Below are positions 13,383 to 26,057 of a stretch of DNA of 64,000 nt, one piece after another. Positions within the stretch are counted from its first letter, which is position 1, and each line of letters begins with the position of its first letter. Source of the DNA: Chytridium lagenaria (lineage: Eukaryota; Chytridiomycota; Chytridiomycetes; Chytridiales; Chytridiaceae); NCBI GenBank assembly GCA_025449115.1, contig JAHLKC010000060.1, forward strand, positions 1 through 64,000, given 5' to 3'. Below the pieces are notes generated by a model that saw only the letters and a list, made by a program, of their open reading frames with translations, did no database searches and was not told the origin of the DNA. The position numbers were made by a program, and so were the translations under genes.

Positions 13383-16300
13383 TTAAGCAACTGGTACATC
13401 CACATTTTGCTGCACCGCCAACTGATAATACACCCCCTTCATCGCACACAACTCCCGGTGTGTCCCTTGTTCCACCACCCTCCCCTTCTTCACCACAAAA
13501 ATCACATCCGCACCCTGGATCGAACTCAATCGATGCGCCACAGCCACCGTGGTCCGTCCCTTTGCAGCTGCCATATCCAACGCCTCCTGAACCACCCGTT
13601 CACTCTCCGCATCAAGCGCAGAGGTGGCTTCATCCAACAACAGAATCTTGGGTTGAGCCATCAGCGCCCTCGCGATCGCTATCCGCTGCTTTGACCACCA
13701 GAGAGTTTGGAACCACGGACACCGACGACGGTTTTGTAGCCTTCTGGAAGGGAAAAGAATGAAATCGTGGATGTTGGCGTCTTTGGCTGCTTCAACTACG
13801 CGTGGATCCGTTCCCTCGCTCACAAAGGTCTCATCAGTGTGAAGCCCAAGTAAAATGTTTTCTTCAATGCTCATATCGAATAAACCAGGTTCCTGCGCCA
13901 CGATCCCCACATTCGCCCTTAAATCCTTCAAATTCATTGACCTCAAATCCCGTCCATCAATCTCCACGCTCCCGGCCTCAACATCATAAAACCGTTCCAA
14001 CAACCCCAGCACCGTCGATTTCCCACATCCACTACCCCCAACCAACGCTACAAACTGTCCGGGCTCAACGGATAAACTCAATCCATTTAGGACTTTGACG
14101 CCGGTATACCCAAACACAACGTCTTTAAGTTCGATGCGTCCTATGATGGATTTGGTGGAAACGCCGGCGTTGATGTCGATGAGTGGGGTACGATCGAGGA
14201 TAGTAAAGATAGATTGACCGGCGGAACGGGCTTTGGTGACGTCGGGGATGAATGCAAATATGCGGCCGGCGCTGATCGAGCCAAAGATGACGGCAACAAA
14301 GACGACGAAAAAATCTTGGACTTGGTAGTTTTCATAGGCGATGAGTTGACCGCCATACCAGAACTGATGCGGGTTAGTTGGTTGTAAATAATGTAGTTAC
14401 AAAGAACAATTATATTGAAGCAAAAACAGAGGATGGGAAGTAAATAGCAAAGGCATTTGACACAAAAGTAGATTAATTAAACTGGAGAAAAAAGTTGGCA
14501 ACTCACCACAAGGGATAAACCTAAAAGTTCATACACTGACTAACCGCATAAAATGCCGAACTGCTTACCGCACTCCTGCACCCATCGCTCACGGGTCCCT
14601 TTAACATTCCCACGTAACGTTCATGCACCCATCCTTCTGCCGTTAAAGCCTGCACGCTCCTAATCCCCGCAACGCCCTCACAACAAACCTGCGCGCTCCT
14701 TGCATGCGCCTTCTCAGCTTTTTCCGAAAAATGAGTCAACACTATAACACGGAACGCACCAGCAATGACAAGGAGCGGGAGAACGGTGATTCCAACCAAC
14801 GCGAGTTTCCAGCCATAAAATAGGGAGATGATAGCACCTCCTAGGAGGGTGGAGAGGAGTTGAAGAGACGTGCCGAGGGTGATTCCGGAGGCGCCTTGGA
14901 GTTTTTGGGAGTCGGTGGAGAGGTTTGAGGAAAGAGAGCCCGTGGAGTGGGGTGCTGGAGCGTTTTTGGTGGGTTTAATGGGGGATAAGGAGGTGGAGAA
15001 AAAAGAGAGGTCTTGATGGAGAATAGCGCTAAAGAGGGAGACGGCGGAGACGGTCTGTGAGACGTTCGTTGGCAATACCGAATAGAGTGTTTTGCGCAAT
15101 GTTGGTGATAGCGGTCACTGCAGCCATGACAACAAACATGGAGGCCCTGGTGTGTATGTTAGGTATGCAACAAAGGGGAGTTTGCTTACCAAAATCGAAT
15201 ATCGCGAGTACGTTGAGGCTCGGCAGCGGCAAAGGCTTGAATGACGGAAGAGAAGACGATGGCGAAAATGGGGATGACTAAGCCGGCAATCATTGCAGAA
15301 TGAGACCGGGGGATGGGTGTAGACGAGTTCGGGTTTGCTGAGGAGATATACTTCTTTGATGATCCTCCACTAAATAAATAGTAAGTCTCATAAACTTAGA
15401 GCATCAATCGCGATCACTCACCATAGTTATCGGTTTAATTCTGCTCTTTCCAGCCTCACCCAGTTCCAATGCAACAGACTCCCTCCGATGTCCTTCAGCA
15501 GCACACTCACCATCTTCCATATCCTGCTCCGCCCCCAAAGCCGCATCAGGATCCTCTTCCTTTCTCTCTTCATCCTCCACAGTCTTCAGCTGCTGCGCTT
15601 CAACTAAACCCCTATACACCCCGCTCTCCATCTTCATTAGTTCATCATGCGATCCACTTTCAACAATCACTCCGCCTTTGGACATGACGACAATGCGGTC
15701 GGCGGAACGAAACTGTGGAAAGACGATGCGCCTATAACGATGGTGGTGCGGCCTTTGGAGGCGTTGTCGAGGGCTTGTTGGACAATGGCGCTCAGAGACG
15801 GTATGAGAGCAGAGGTAGCCTCGTCGAGGAGAAGGATCTTTATTAATTATATTTCAAAACACTGTTAATAAATATGTACGTGCAAGATGATGATCTAACC
15901 TGAGGATTTTTGATGATAGCTCTAGCAATAGCGATACGCTGTTTCTGGCCACCGGAAAGCATAAAGCCACGGTCACCAACTTGAGTGGAATAACCTATTC
16001 AAAAAACAGCATTAAACCAACCCCAATGAACACTGTGTATCATACCATTCGGCAACCTCATCACAAATTCATGAGCGTTAGCCAAGATGCAAGCCTGCTT
16101 GACAAGCTCCAACTGTGCTTCCTCAGATGCTTTCTCGTTTGGCGTCCCGATAAGACCTCTGGCGACGTTCCCAGCAATAGTACCGTCAAATAGGATAGGC
16201 TCTTGGGATACGAGACGATTTGACGACGAAGCCAGAGCAGGCTGAGAGTGGTGAGGTTTTGACCGTCCAGTTCGATAGAACCACATTTGGGGTCGTAGAA

Positions 16301-17948
16301 TCGCTCAATAAGCTGTTTATGTAAGTCAACTTGGAGAGAGAAAAACATGGGAAGAAAGCAGGATGTACCTGAATTATTGTCGACTTCCCGGAACCAGAGA
16401 GACCTACTAAAGCTGTGGTAGCACCAGCCTCAACGTCAGATTGAATTTCGTCAGAACTGAAACATCTGGTCGACTCGGGTAATTGAAGTCAACATCGTTA
16501 AACCGAATATTCCCCTTGCATCTCTTCAACTGTTCCGTCTCAGTAGTTCCTCCATCGCCTTTAGGAGCACCAATAGCATCGATATCTGGCACACGATCCA
16601 GTGTTGCCAAAATCTTGGACCCAGCTCCCACCCCCAACGAAAAGGCCTGCATTTCGGGGGCAATCTGCCCCAACGCAACGCTCCCGTCAAGATAGCAAAA
16701 AACACATTCACGACATCCCCGGCACTAATCTCATTTGTCTGCAACAACACGCTCCCATAATAGAATGCCAGCGCATACATCAAGTACATGAACATGAAGA
16801 CGATTCCGGTGCCGGCTCCCGTGATCACGCTTTTCTTAATCCCAAGTTTCACGGCGGGGTCGAGGAGAGCGCTGTAGCGATTTAGCATGCGGGTTTGGGC
16901 GTTTAGGGCGGAGACGGTGCGGATGGAGGAGATACATTCTTCTGCGACTGTACCGGCTTTGGCGTAGCTTGTAAGAATGCTGCGTTGGAATCGGGTACCA
17001 AGGATGTTGGCGGCCCCGGCTGCGAGGACGATAAGTGGGACAACGGAAAGGAGGACAAATGTGAGACGATATGAACGGTAGAATGATATCGCGAATGAGC
17101 CGATAAAGGTAAAGATCTGATAAAAAGCGATGGGGACTTTTTCAGAGACAGCATCCTATTATTAAGAACGTAAGTCAATGCTTGTTAATAACGGACATAC
17201 CTGAATTAAAAGCATGTCGGAGGTGATTCGTGTGGCCACTTCACCAGCACCTTGAGCCTCATGCCACGTGATATCCTGCCTGAGGACGGCCCAAAGGTAC
17301 TTTTCTCTCATCCTGTAAGTGATTCTCTCGCCGGTAGCGACGAATATCCCCATGTAGATGTAGGTAGTGACAAAAGTGAAGGCAGCGAGATACAGAAAGT
17401 ACAGCGTGTTGGTGCGAACATCTACGAGAAAGTTTTGTCTCCAAGTGTTGGTGAAAACCTCGCGTTCAGCGAGGGTAAGGTTGGCGAAAACGGGACTGGA
17501 TGGGGTGACGGAAAAGGTATTGACGAGGTTTCCAAAGACAACGCTACGGTTTATGAGAGAGAGAATAAGCAAATTATTCACGTCGTTTGATACGATTACG
17601 GAGGATATTGAATTCAGAGATCTTACGTTATAAATGGGTGAGCAGTACCAGCAGCTGCAGCACTTACGATGCCAATAAACATCAATAGCATATCAAGAGC
17701 CGTTGCGTATCGGAAAAGTTCCTAAAAATAATGGCGATGCATTAGCAATTGTATTGATATCATAAGGTTGGGAGGTAAGGTACCTTGAACTTTACTCGAC
17801 GCGGGACTTCCTCTGGAACGCTTCCGCCAATAAGGGCATCTTCTTGCCCAGATGTCGGATTTTCCACGGCCTTAAGGCCAGTGGATGGAGAGACCAGGTC
17901 CACAGTGACGATATCATTCTTTTCGATATTTTGTTTGACGTCAGCCAT
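13383..17948 (-). CDS. ABC transporter, subfamily B (MDR/P-glycoprotein type, full length)
   Basis: This is a membrane exporter with two transmembrane domains and two ATPase domains; substrates in this family are often hydrophobic compounds, peptides or lipids. The start [12 protein letters not shown] at 17948 is followed by a short exon ending at 17784. TMD1 follows, including the exon with [17 protein letters not shown] and the coupling region [22 protein letters not shown]1 has Walker [10 protein letters not shown] (about 16390), [14 protein letters not shown] (about 15945) and [11 protein letters not shown] (about 15820). TMD2 runs from about 15390 to 14140, and NBD2 has GGSGCGKST (about 14030) and [16 protein letters not shown] (about 13640), ending at 13383. 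Domain order and length match a full transporter. Several frames must be joined. The NBD2 signature is broken because CAAAAG reads CAAAG near 13690, a one-base homopolymer loss. Another break follows AILTG near 16690. I consider the gene functional but mis-sequenced. Confidence 0.93.
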
Positions 17949-18425
17949 GTTAGAATGAGCGGAAACAAAATGTTTAACGTGAGATAAACTGGACTAAAGA
18001 AATATCTCTAACTTTTTCTGCTGCATAGACATCACATATAGATACTTCTGACAGTTTTATTCTCCATAGTTATAAATATATTTAGAAGGAACCGTAGAAT
18101 GTTTGTTCCAAGTATCTCTCAACGTTCTTTTGGGTGTGTTGTTTGAGGAATGTGTGCCTTTGGTTTTCTTGTTTTTGTAACGCAACACATTCCAGAAGCC
18201 AGTTGGATTACAAAACATTTGGCCCACTTGCCATACCGTACCATGATGTATATAGTTTAAAACAGCCAATGATGTAAAGAGCCAATGAGCGCTCTTTCTA
18301 TAAGTAATCTAAACAGCCAATAACCTTTTGCAGACCGTTTATTAACAACTTTTGTTTCTTTGTTTCCTCTTGTTTACCATCCGTCGCCCTACCATCACCC
18401 ATCACATTCCATCCATCCATCCATC
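17949..18425. other. Divergent promoter region between ABC transporter and transposase-like gene
   Basis: The two genes are transcribed away from each other over this 477-base gap. It carries several CCAAT-like boxes (AGCCAAT near 18264, 18280 and 18314), the classic site for the HAP/NF-Y complex. No terminal inverted repeat could be recognised here. Confidence 0.4.
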
Positions 18426-21400
18426 ATGTCGTCAGAATCTATAAAGGATTACACCGAGGAAACCAATGGAAGGATGGTCCGCAAGAGGCAACGAATCATG
18501 GACTACTTTGTTGTTGCTGATAATGCAACTCGTTCCGATACGGCATCAGCAAGCGCAAGTTCAAGTTCCATCCCCATACTGCCTCCTCTGAACACCCAGG
18601 CGCCGCGAGCATCGGATCCCCCCACATCAAAGCGAGGGAGGAAGGCAGGAAGTAAAAATGCATCCAATCACAAAGCAGGAGGTGTCAGAAAAAACGCTGG
18701 ACGACCTGCAGGAGGAAGCAAACCTGTCCAGAAAGCTGGAACATCATCACGGTGAGCTCATGCATTTAACATAAAAATCTTGTTCTCATATTCTCATAAA
18801 AATAGTCTCGCATTGCCGACACTTCCACCAGATTTACCGACGGATGAGGAGGACGAGATTCCGCTTGTTCAAAATCGACGGAAACGACTTTCTTTTGATG
18901 AGGAGGGGTCATTTCAAAGGTAATTAAAGAAATATTTATATTTAAAAGTAATATGAAAAAAGTCTGGAATGCATGAATCTTGATCGGACCGCTTCACAAG
19001 AAGAATACGAAAAAGTCACAGAAGGAACACGGGTCGCAAATGAAGATTCTTTTATTGATGATGAAGAAATGACGAACGCCGGAACCTTTTTAGAACAAGA
19101 CTGTGTTGGTGGGGGAGCTATCACGAATGGCAGTGATGCGGAAGCAGGAGTCATGACCGATGAGAATACCAGGAGAGTGAGAAATGCCAATAGTGGGGAA
19201 GCAGTAAATGACAACAATAACGATGGGGAGGCAATAGGATGGATGAGCGGAACGCAATTTAGTGACGAACGACTTGCGGTGGATGATTTTGAGAGCGGCG
19301 AGGGAGAAGATGACGAAATTGCTGACGATAATGAGTTGTGGGTATCATCAAAACACTTCTTTACTTAACAACTTTAGAGAAGATGATGTAGACGATGCCG
19401 CGCAAGTTGATGGAAATGGGCCGGTGGATGACTATCTTCACCAACTTTACACGAGGCTTATGGACGACATATCGAAAAAAAGTCAGAATGTCTCGAGCCT
19501 TTATAAGGCACTTTTGGACGGAAAGCTTTGGGTAGACCCACCGGATCCTGTAGCAGACCTAAACAATTCGCTCAAAAAGGGGTTTAAGCCAGATCCCAGC
19601 GTATTTTACCTACCCCGCGTTTTTTTGTGGTTCCCCGACATATCTTTTGCACCGTTTCAGTAAGTCTTTTTTTTTTCGAACATAATAACAAAACACATAA
19701 TTAAAATAAACCGCAGATTCTCGTGCCAGTATTGTCAGAGCTCGGAAAATGTGAAGCGTCGTCGGCCAAAGCGCTCGTTCAGAAAAGTTTACAGCTTGAC
19801 AGACGGCTGCTACTATATATTCACATGCCAGTAAGTGTTTCCTTTCAAAGACTTTCAGTTTCTCCTTCATTTTATCTAAAAATAATATCTTTATTGAATT
19901 TTAGCTACAACTGTCACAAGTGCCCAAAAAACCCAAACCAAAAAACAGCCTCTTGCTTCCTCGGAACGCAACCTTCCGCTATTCGAACCTTACCTCGAGC
20001 GATTCAAGAAGCTTTCCCTGCTCTATTGACGAAGAAGATAGGAGTTGATAATGATATTCTGGCGCTGCTATGTCAAGGGTGTGAGAAGGGTTTGGGGCCA
20101 ACGCAAATTAGCGGAATCTGCAAGGAAAACTATACAGAAGCATATGCGAAGAAAATGTTACGATACTGGGATTTGCTTTTGGCTTTTTCAAAGCTTCCGA
20201 CGCGACCTGCTCTGAGCTATGTGCTTAAACGCGACCTAAGAACGATACCTGACTTCTCAAGTTTCTTTGATCGGAGTGGTTATAATGGACGATTTCCATC
20301 AGGTTCGCAATTTCCGTTTTCCTTCTTTGTCTAAAAATATTCGCTTCAGGTACCTACCTTCAAAAGGTGTTTGTTAAAACAATGGAACTCTCGGAACCTG
20401 TTTATAACGCCAGAATGCCATCGCCTTACAAGTGATATATATAAATGTGATGATAGTTTTAAGGTATGTTACAACCTGATTGTCTATTTATTCACATAAA
20501 GTATAGATAGTCAAACACTCTCAGCAAAAAGGCGGACAGTCTCTTCACAGTGCATACTGCACTATAATGACAAAGTACGGCGAGATAAAAACCTCGATGT
20601 TTTTGCAGTCGGGTTCGCATGACGTTAAGGGACCTCCGTTCCGAGCGCTGGCTGATTCTATAGCAAGACACAACCCTGATCAGCGAGCCCCTGTAGAGTT
20701 TTTCTACACCGATAAGTGTTGCGGCATGGGGGGAGACCGACCTTTTTTGGAGAGTGTTTTTCCATCGTTGAAGGACGGCCTTGCTATTCCCCCGCTCCTA
20801 AGCTTGCCGGGGAGCCCCGGATTTATCTCAAAGACCGGAAATCTTGTTACAGTTTTGCAACCTCTCTTAGAATTCATGGATAATGGAGCGGATCTGATTG
20901 TTGGATTTGATACTGAGTGGAATATGCCCAAAAGGCGCGGCCAACAACGTTCCCGCGTCTGTCTCATTCAAATTGCATTTCGCAAACTTAGCGGATACCA
21001 TACAGAGCGCGTCTTTCCAAACGGTAATGCATTATTTCTGTAACTTTTACACGTGCCGCTTTCTTACCTTTTCATAGATACCGTGCTTTTGATTCAGCTC
21101 AATCCTGACAAGCCAACAGTGCCAGAGGTCCTGAAGGAGTTATTGGAACATCCTCGGCTTATTGCTTCTGGACGGAGCGCAAAGCAGGATGCCAAAAACT
21201 TACTCGATGATTACGCCATCAAGATGGGAAATGTTGTTGCTCTCGAGGAATACGCGCGCGATCACCACCTGCTCCACGGGGATAGACGTCGCTGGTCATT
21301 GCAGATGATGGCAGAGACTTTTCTGGGTTTTACGTTGGACAAAGGCGAGGACCTTCGAAAGACTTCCTGGTCAGCAGATCTGTCAGAGGCTAAAAAGTGT

Positions 21401-23530
21401 TACGCCGCTCGAGACGCTTGGGCTTCACTACTTGTTTACGAGACAATGCAAAAGGCGGTTGCCAATGCGGACGACTCCGTAGTGATCCCTCCTCATGACT
21501 TAGCTTTCCCAGAGCCAGACGACGCGGCAGAGGCTCACCCATCTCCAACGAATTCCTCCAGGCCGGTTTCAAATGAATCTCAGCATTCTGACCGGCACCA
21601 ATCCAACTTTCCGGTCTACAGACGGGGATTAAAGACTCGCGTCTTACTTGATATATTCCATGCCATGAGACGAATCACCAAGTTCATACCCAGCAAGCAT
21701 CCTTTCCTCGGCATCTTCTGTGCAAAGTTAAGGGATGCCTTCTTTCTGTTCAACGACGACGATAAGCAAAAGGTTGAAGACTACATTGCGGAACAAAGGG
21801 ATGATTTTGGACGGCCATGTACATTTGAGTCTCTGCTGCGGAGCAAGCCCCAATGGATCTTTGAACGTGTTCGACGCCGGGTTCCTCCGCCAGATAAGCT
21901 AGAGGAATTGCTTGAGAATGTAATGAGGGAGTTCTCAAAGCCAGAATATACCGTCGACGCTAAAAGGTTGCTGGATGAGAAAGCTTTGGCTGCGTATGAA
22001 AAGCTCCTTATTCACGTGAGGAACGGCTGCATTTCCGACCCCCCTGGCGTAAACCTCTATTTCAAGACGGGCATTGACAAAAAGAGCGGCTTCAACTTTA
22101 TCGAACTATCCGCGGAACTAACGCAGTTGAGACCTACCATCAAAAGCTGGAGATGCACATGGAACCTTGGAATGCCAGCCCTCAACTTTTGCACTATGCT
22201 ACAATGGTTCACAGGCATCGTTACAACGTTCGCGCATCTCAAAAACTCCGGCCTCACTATCCAAAAACAGGAAATTACTCGAATTGGCTGTATGATCAGA
22301 TTATATTGACCAAAGAGAAATTGTATGGTCGTCGTCATCAAGGATTTTATTACGAGCAGTTTACAAGAATTTCACCGAGTCTTGATTTTGAGCCTTTTGG
22401 AGTTGTTCCCGTTGTTGAACGGAAGGACTTTGAAGATGTTGAGAATGCCCCCGAGTTTAAGGGATATTCAACTTCTGAAAAGTTTCTGGCAAAGAAGATG
22501 AGGACAGTCGTGCCACATACACCAATACAGTCGGAACAGGAGAGAGCTTTATTTTTTCGCTTCATACCTCACTACGAAATAACTCGCTTTGGGACTGGTG
22601 AAGCTGCGGGGAAGGGGGGAGACTGGAAGCGAATGGCGGCGGACTGGAATATGGGAAAGTTATGCTTGCACGGGGAAGTTGGATCCGCTAAACCAAATGT
22701 TGCCGCGAAAATATTCCAGAAATTGCCTGATCATCTCGAACAATACTATAAGGTACTAAGTTATAAAAGTGATTTATTAACAAGTTCAGATATATGTAGA
22801 GAGGTGGCAGAAGCGATTCAAGGAGCAGAAACAAAAAGGTGCAGTTCAAATAATGGACCGCCGAGCGGAGGATATTAGAAAAACAGTGGAGGGAGAAATG
22901 ATTGAAGGGTCTACCGTGTTCCAAGAGCCCGAAGAGCTTCTCCCTGATTATGGCGAGATAATGCACTACTTTGAGGAGAGAGAAGGGGAAGACGAGGTCA
23001 ATACTAACTCGGAAGGAGATGACATGCAAATGGAGACTGACCTAAATTCGCCTTCCACATCTCCCATCCCATACAATCCTTCCCCCTTCTTCGCCTCAAG
23101 CTCGCGTACCCTTTCGAATCCCTTATATCCCATCAATCGGAAGTACCTCTATGGAAGATGTTACTGCGCAATCTGTTGTTGAAATCGCGCAGCAAACAGT
23201 TAGAGCATCAGTGCCCTCGATAACGCGAGAGGAACAGCCAGAAAGACAAAGAGCAGCGGGAAAAAAAGTAAGGGAGTGTAAAATATGCGGGTTGGCCAAA
23301 TGCAAAGGTAAATTAAGAATATTCTTGCCTACCTAACTTCCAAGGTGCAACACCCCGCGGATCTTGTGTGAATAAATGCGAGAAGTGTAGAGAAGAGGAT
23401 TGTCCAGGAAAGGGATCAAAAAAAGGTTAGCAATCGAGTTGGATGTGTGGAAAAGCTACTGACCTTTTCCTGAGAAGGCCAAAAATGTCGATGGCTACTT
23501 CTCGGCAGCCGCACGCTGCAGCCGAAATGA
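18426..23530 (+). CDS. Transposase-like protein with inserted WRN-type 3'-5' exonuclease
   Basis: Exons 18426-18751, 18806-18919, about 18962-19335, then several more to the stop at 23530. The N terminus is basic then very acidic. A cysteine module follows (FSCQYC near 19730, YNCHKCPKNP near 19910), which I recall as typical of the DUF6729 type. A DDE-like first Asp is in KCDDSFK (about 20455), and the second in YTDKCCG (about 20707). Inserted after it is a DEDDy exonuclease: FDTEW near 20910, SRVCLIQIA, a third Asp in SAKQDAKNL (about 21185) and YAARDAW (about 21410). The fold resumes with VLLDIFHAMRRI (about 21650), and the presumed third acidic residue lies in RGTNAVE (about 22125). That motif is reached only if one T is restored in a T-run near 22098. 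A second break lies near 23130. The Cys-rich tail (CKICGLAKC, then CVNKCEKC) ends the protein. The family assignment rests on motif order; DNA cutting is inferred, not shown. Confidence 0.8.
18426..23530 (+). mobile_element. Probable DNA transposon body (ends not found)
   Basis: The transposase-like gene defines the core of a putative element. I could not find terminal inverted repeats or a target-site duplication in 18.0-18.4 kb or 23.5-24.1 kb. It could be a domesticated gene or a decayed copy that has lost its ends. The gene is much less damaged than its neighbours, which would fit recent arrival or selection. Confidence 0.4.
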
Positions 23531-24062
23531 AGAAATAATTGGTCGACGAATAACGTTAATTAATACATAAATAAAGATTTACATCATTTTTAAGTCAGCT
23601 CGCAACACTCACCGTTAATTCCCAACTGCGATCGAAAGGTATGCTAGGCTGTAGATAGTTATCATCCATTAGAATACAACGCAATCAGTCTTACCTAGAT
23701 CCGTCCTGTCCCTTCCCGTCTCTTCCTCCCCTTCCTTCAACCTCTCCTTCTTCCCCTTCCCCATCGATACCCAGTTGAACCCCCCCCTACCTCCGAATTT
23801 TTGATTCTTTAATTTTTGATTACAGCTGTGGTACGGTATGGTAAGGGGGCCAACATTTTGAACTTTATATGAACCTTTGGGAGTCAAGAAATACGATTTG
23901 AGAAAAAGAGGGTCAGTGAGTGGGCCTGTTTGAGAAGAGAAAGTCTCAGGCCTCTAAGGTTGGAGATGGTTGGTGGATAAATAAAAACCGTCGAAAGGAT
24001 CACAGCTTGAAGTCTTATACTTTGCTTGCATTTATATTGTTATTCTAACACAACTATCATCA
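23531..24062. other. Intergenic downstream of the transposase-like gene
   Basis: Starts with an AT-rich 3' region (AATAAA at about 23569), then a C/T-rich stretch at 23690-23790. No coding signal seen. Confidence 0.4.
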
Positions 24063-25855
24063 GTGGCGTGTGATCAAGGAAGTGTATCAACTCAATAAAC
24101 CCGAAGTCGGGTACACAATCCCAGGCCTCGTCGCTACAACTATCGCCGGCTAAGTCATCTCATTCTTCTCCATCATTTTTTCCTCCATCATCCAAGCCTT
24201 TTCCTACCCTTGAACACTAACGATATTCGATTCTGGTAAATACCCCCCCGCCTCGTTCCTGTTATTAATTCTTTCTCCTAAGCGCCCTATTTGGCATCGC
24301 CAACGTCTCACAGACCGTATCCGTCGTCTTCTTTTCCGAGCCATCCTTTTTTGCAAGCACCGACACTCCCACCCACATTGTTGAAAAAAAAGAAATGTAG
24401 AAAATCCTAACGGCTCCCACCTTATTGGCGCAGGAGCGTTCCGGATTATCGTTTTAGCGCACTTTTCAAACAACGCGGAAAAGGGCCATTCGAGAAAGTG
24501 GGTAGGCTGCTTGTGAAGGGGTTGCGGCTAATTAGGACTGTGCGGGGATTGACTGCGGGGTGTGGGTGCATGAACGGTATTTCGGGATGTTGGAGGGACC
24601 GCTGAAGGATGGATGTAAGGTGACGGAGAGTAGGACCGGGTTTTTTGTTTAGTCAGCGTGTCAACGTTTTGGGGAATGCGCTTTTGGTGAGTCTTTGTCC
24701 TTTCGTTCTTATTTCCTCTGATGATTTACCCCTGTCGAGCACTTTCAATTGATCCATTTCTATCTCGCTTTTCTTTTAAAATAATTGTGGTACGGCGGCC
24801 AACCCATTGCTTACGAGAACTATGAAGTCAAAAACTTTTTCGGCGTCTTCATGGCCACCATCTTTGGTTGTATCAGCGCTGGCCGTATTTTGCAGTCGTT
24901 CCTGACATCACCAAAGCCCGTAAGCCGTCCTGACCATCCTCGATCACGAACCCTTCATCGACATTGACTCTTAAAAGAGTCGTCCACTTCCCTTTAGCGG
25001 GACCGATAAATCCCACACCGTTAACAGTCGTATTGAATTAAACGACGTATGGTTTTCGTATACGACAGAGGTTACGATAACGGCGGCACCGACGTTGAGG
25101 GGTATTGAATTTGACGGTGGAGCTGGGACAGTTTGTGGTGGGACCGTCTGGGTGTGGAAAGTCGACGATGTTGGGGCTTGAAGTTTTTTCATGATGTTGA
25201 TTTTGGGCATGCCTATAGATGTTACTGATATTCGACTTTGGGATCTTTGATCTGTTGCTGGAATCGTATCTGAGGAACGGGTTATTCGACATGTTGGTGG
25301 AAGAACACATTCTCCTCGGTTTAATCGATAAAGATGAACCTTAAGTAGAGGGCAAACAGTACGCCCGTGTCGAAGATCTGCGAAAGAAGCCAACGTTCAC
25401 GATTTCGCATCACCCTCCTAGAAGGCTTCAAAACCCCGGTCGGGAACACGTGGTTCCCCGACTCCCTGGTGGTCAAAAGCAACGTGTCGTGTGTTGATCG
25501 ATGCACCCAAGATGTTATTTGAGTGAGGTCACCTCTGCGCTTGATGCTCAGAGTGAACGGGGTGTGCAAGATGCGTTGGATAGATGCTAACGGTCGACGA
25601 CGATGGTCGTGGTGCATCGATCTAAATGTTAACATCACAATTGCCTCGAGTATACAGGGGTTTAAACCCCCTTATACCTGATATAACATCCAAAAATGTA
25701 AATGATTTGGAAATAGTGTGAAGTTGATATTCAGATTGATTTCGATTCAGCATGCGGATGTGATTTTTTGTGTTGAGGGATGGAGGGGTTGCGGAACGGG
25801 GACACATCAGGAGTTGTGTTTGAGGAGGTTGTATTATGAGTTGGCGGTGCCGTAG
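24063..25855 (+). pseudogene. Decayed C-terminal half of an ABCB transporter
   Basis: This is a relic of TMD2 plus NBD2, closest in my reading to the intact transporter at 13.4-17.9 kb but on the opposite strand. Matches appear in order. VIKEVYQLNKPEVGYT (24065) corresponds to [36 protein letters not shown] lies near 24440, and LWYGGQPIAYENYEVKNFF at 24783. A Walker A remnant (GPSGCGKST) is near 25140, a signature remnant (LPGGQKQRV) near 25465 and SALDAQSERGVQDALDR near 25535. The end YYELAVP stops at 25855. Unlike its parent, the copy has many frame changes, in-frame stops, missing blocks and about 100 extra bases between the H-loop and IQHADVIF (about 25625-25735). That is too much to blame on sequencing, so it is a true pseudogene. 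Confidence 0.85.
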
Positions 25856-26057
25856 TATTTGGATGTGGGGGATGGGCAGAAGTAGAGAAGATGATGATTA
25901 TTGTATGCATCTTGCATACGTCTTTCTCATTGTAAATATACTTCTACTTGTTTTATGAGGTCTTTACCCTATCCATGGCTCCCACTTGTTTTTTTCCAAA
26001 GTTTTTCAGAACGAGATTAAAACTCCGCTGACAAGTTCTAACCGTCATCCAACAACC

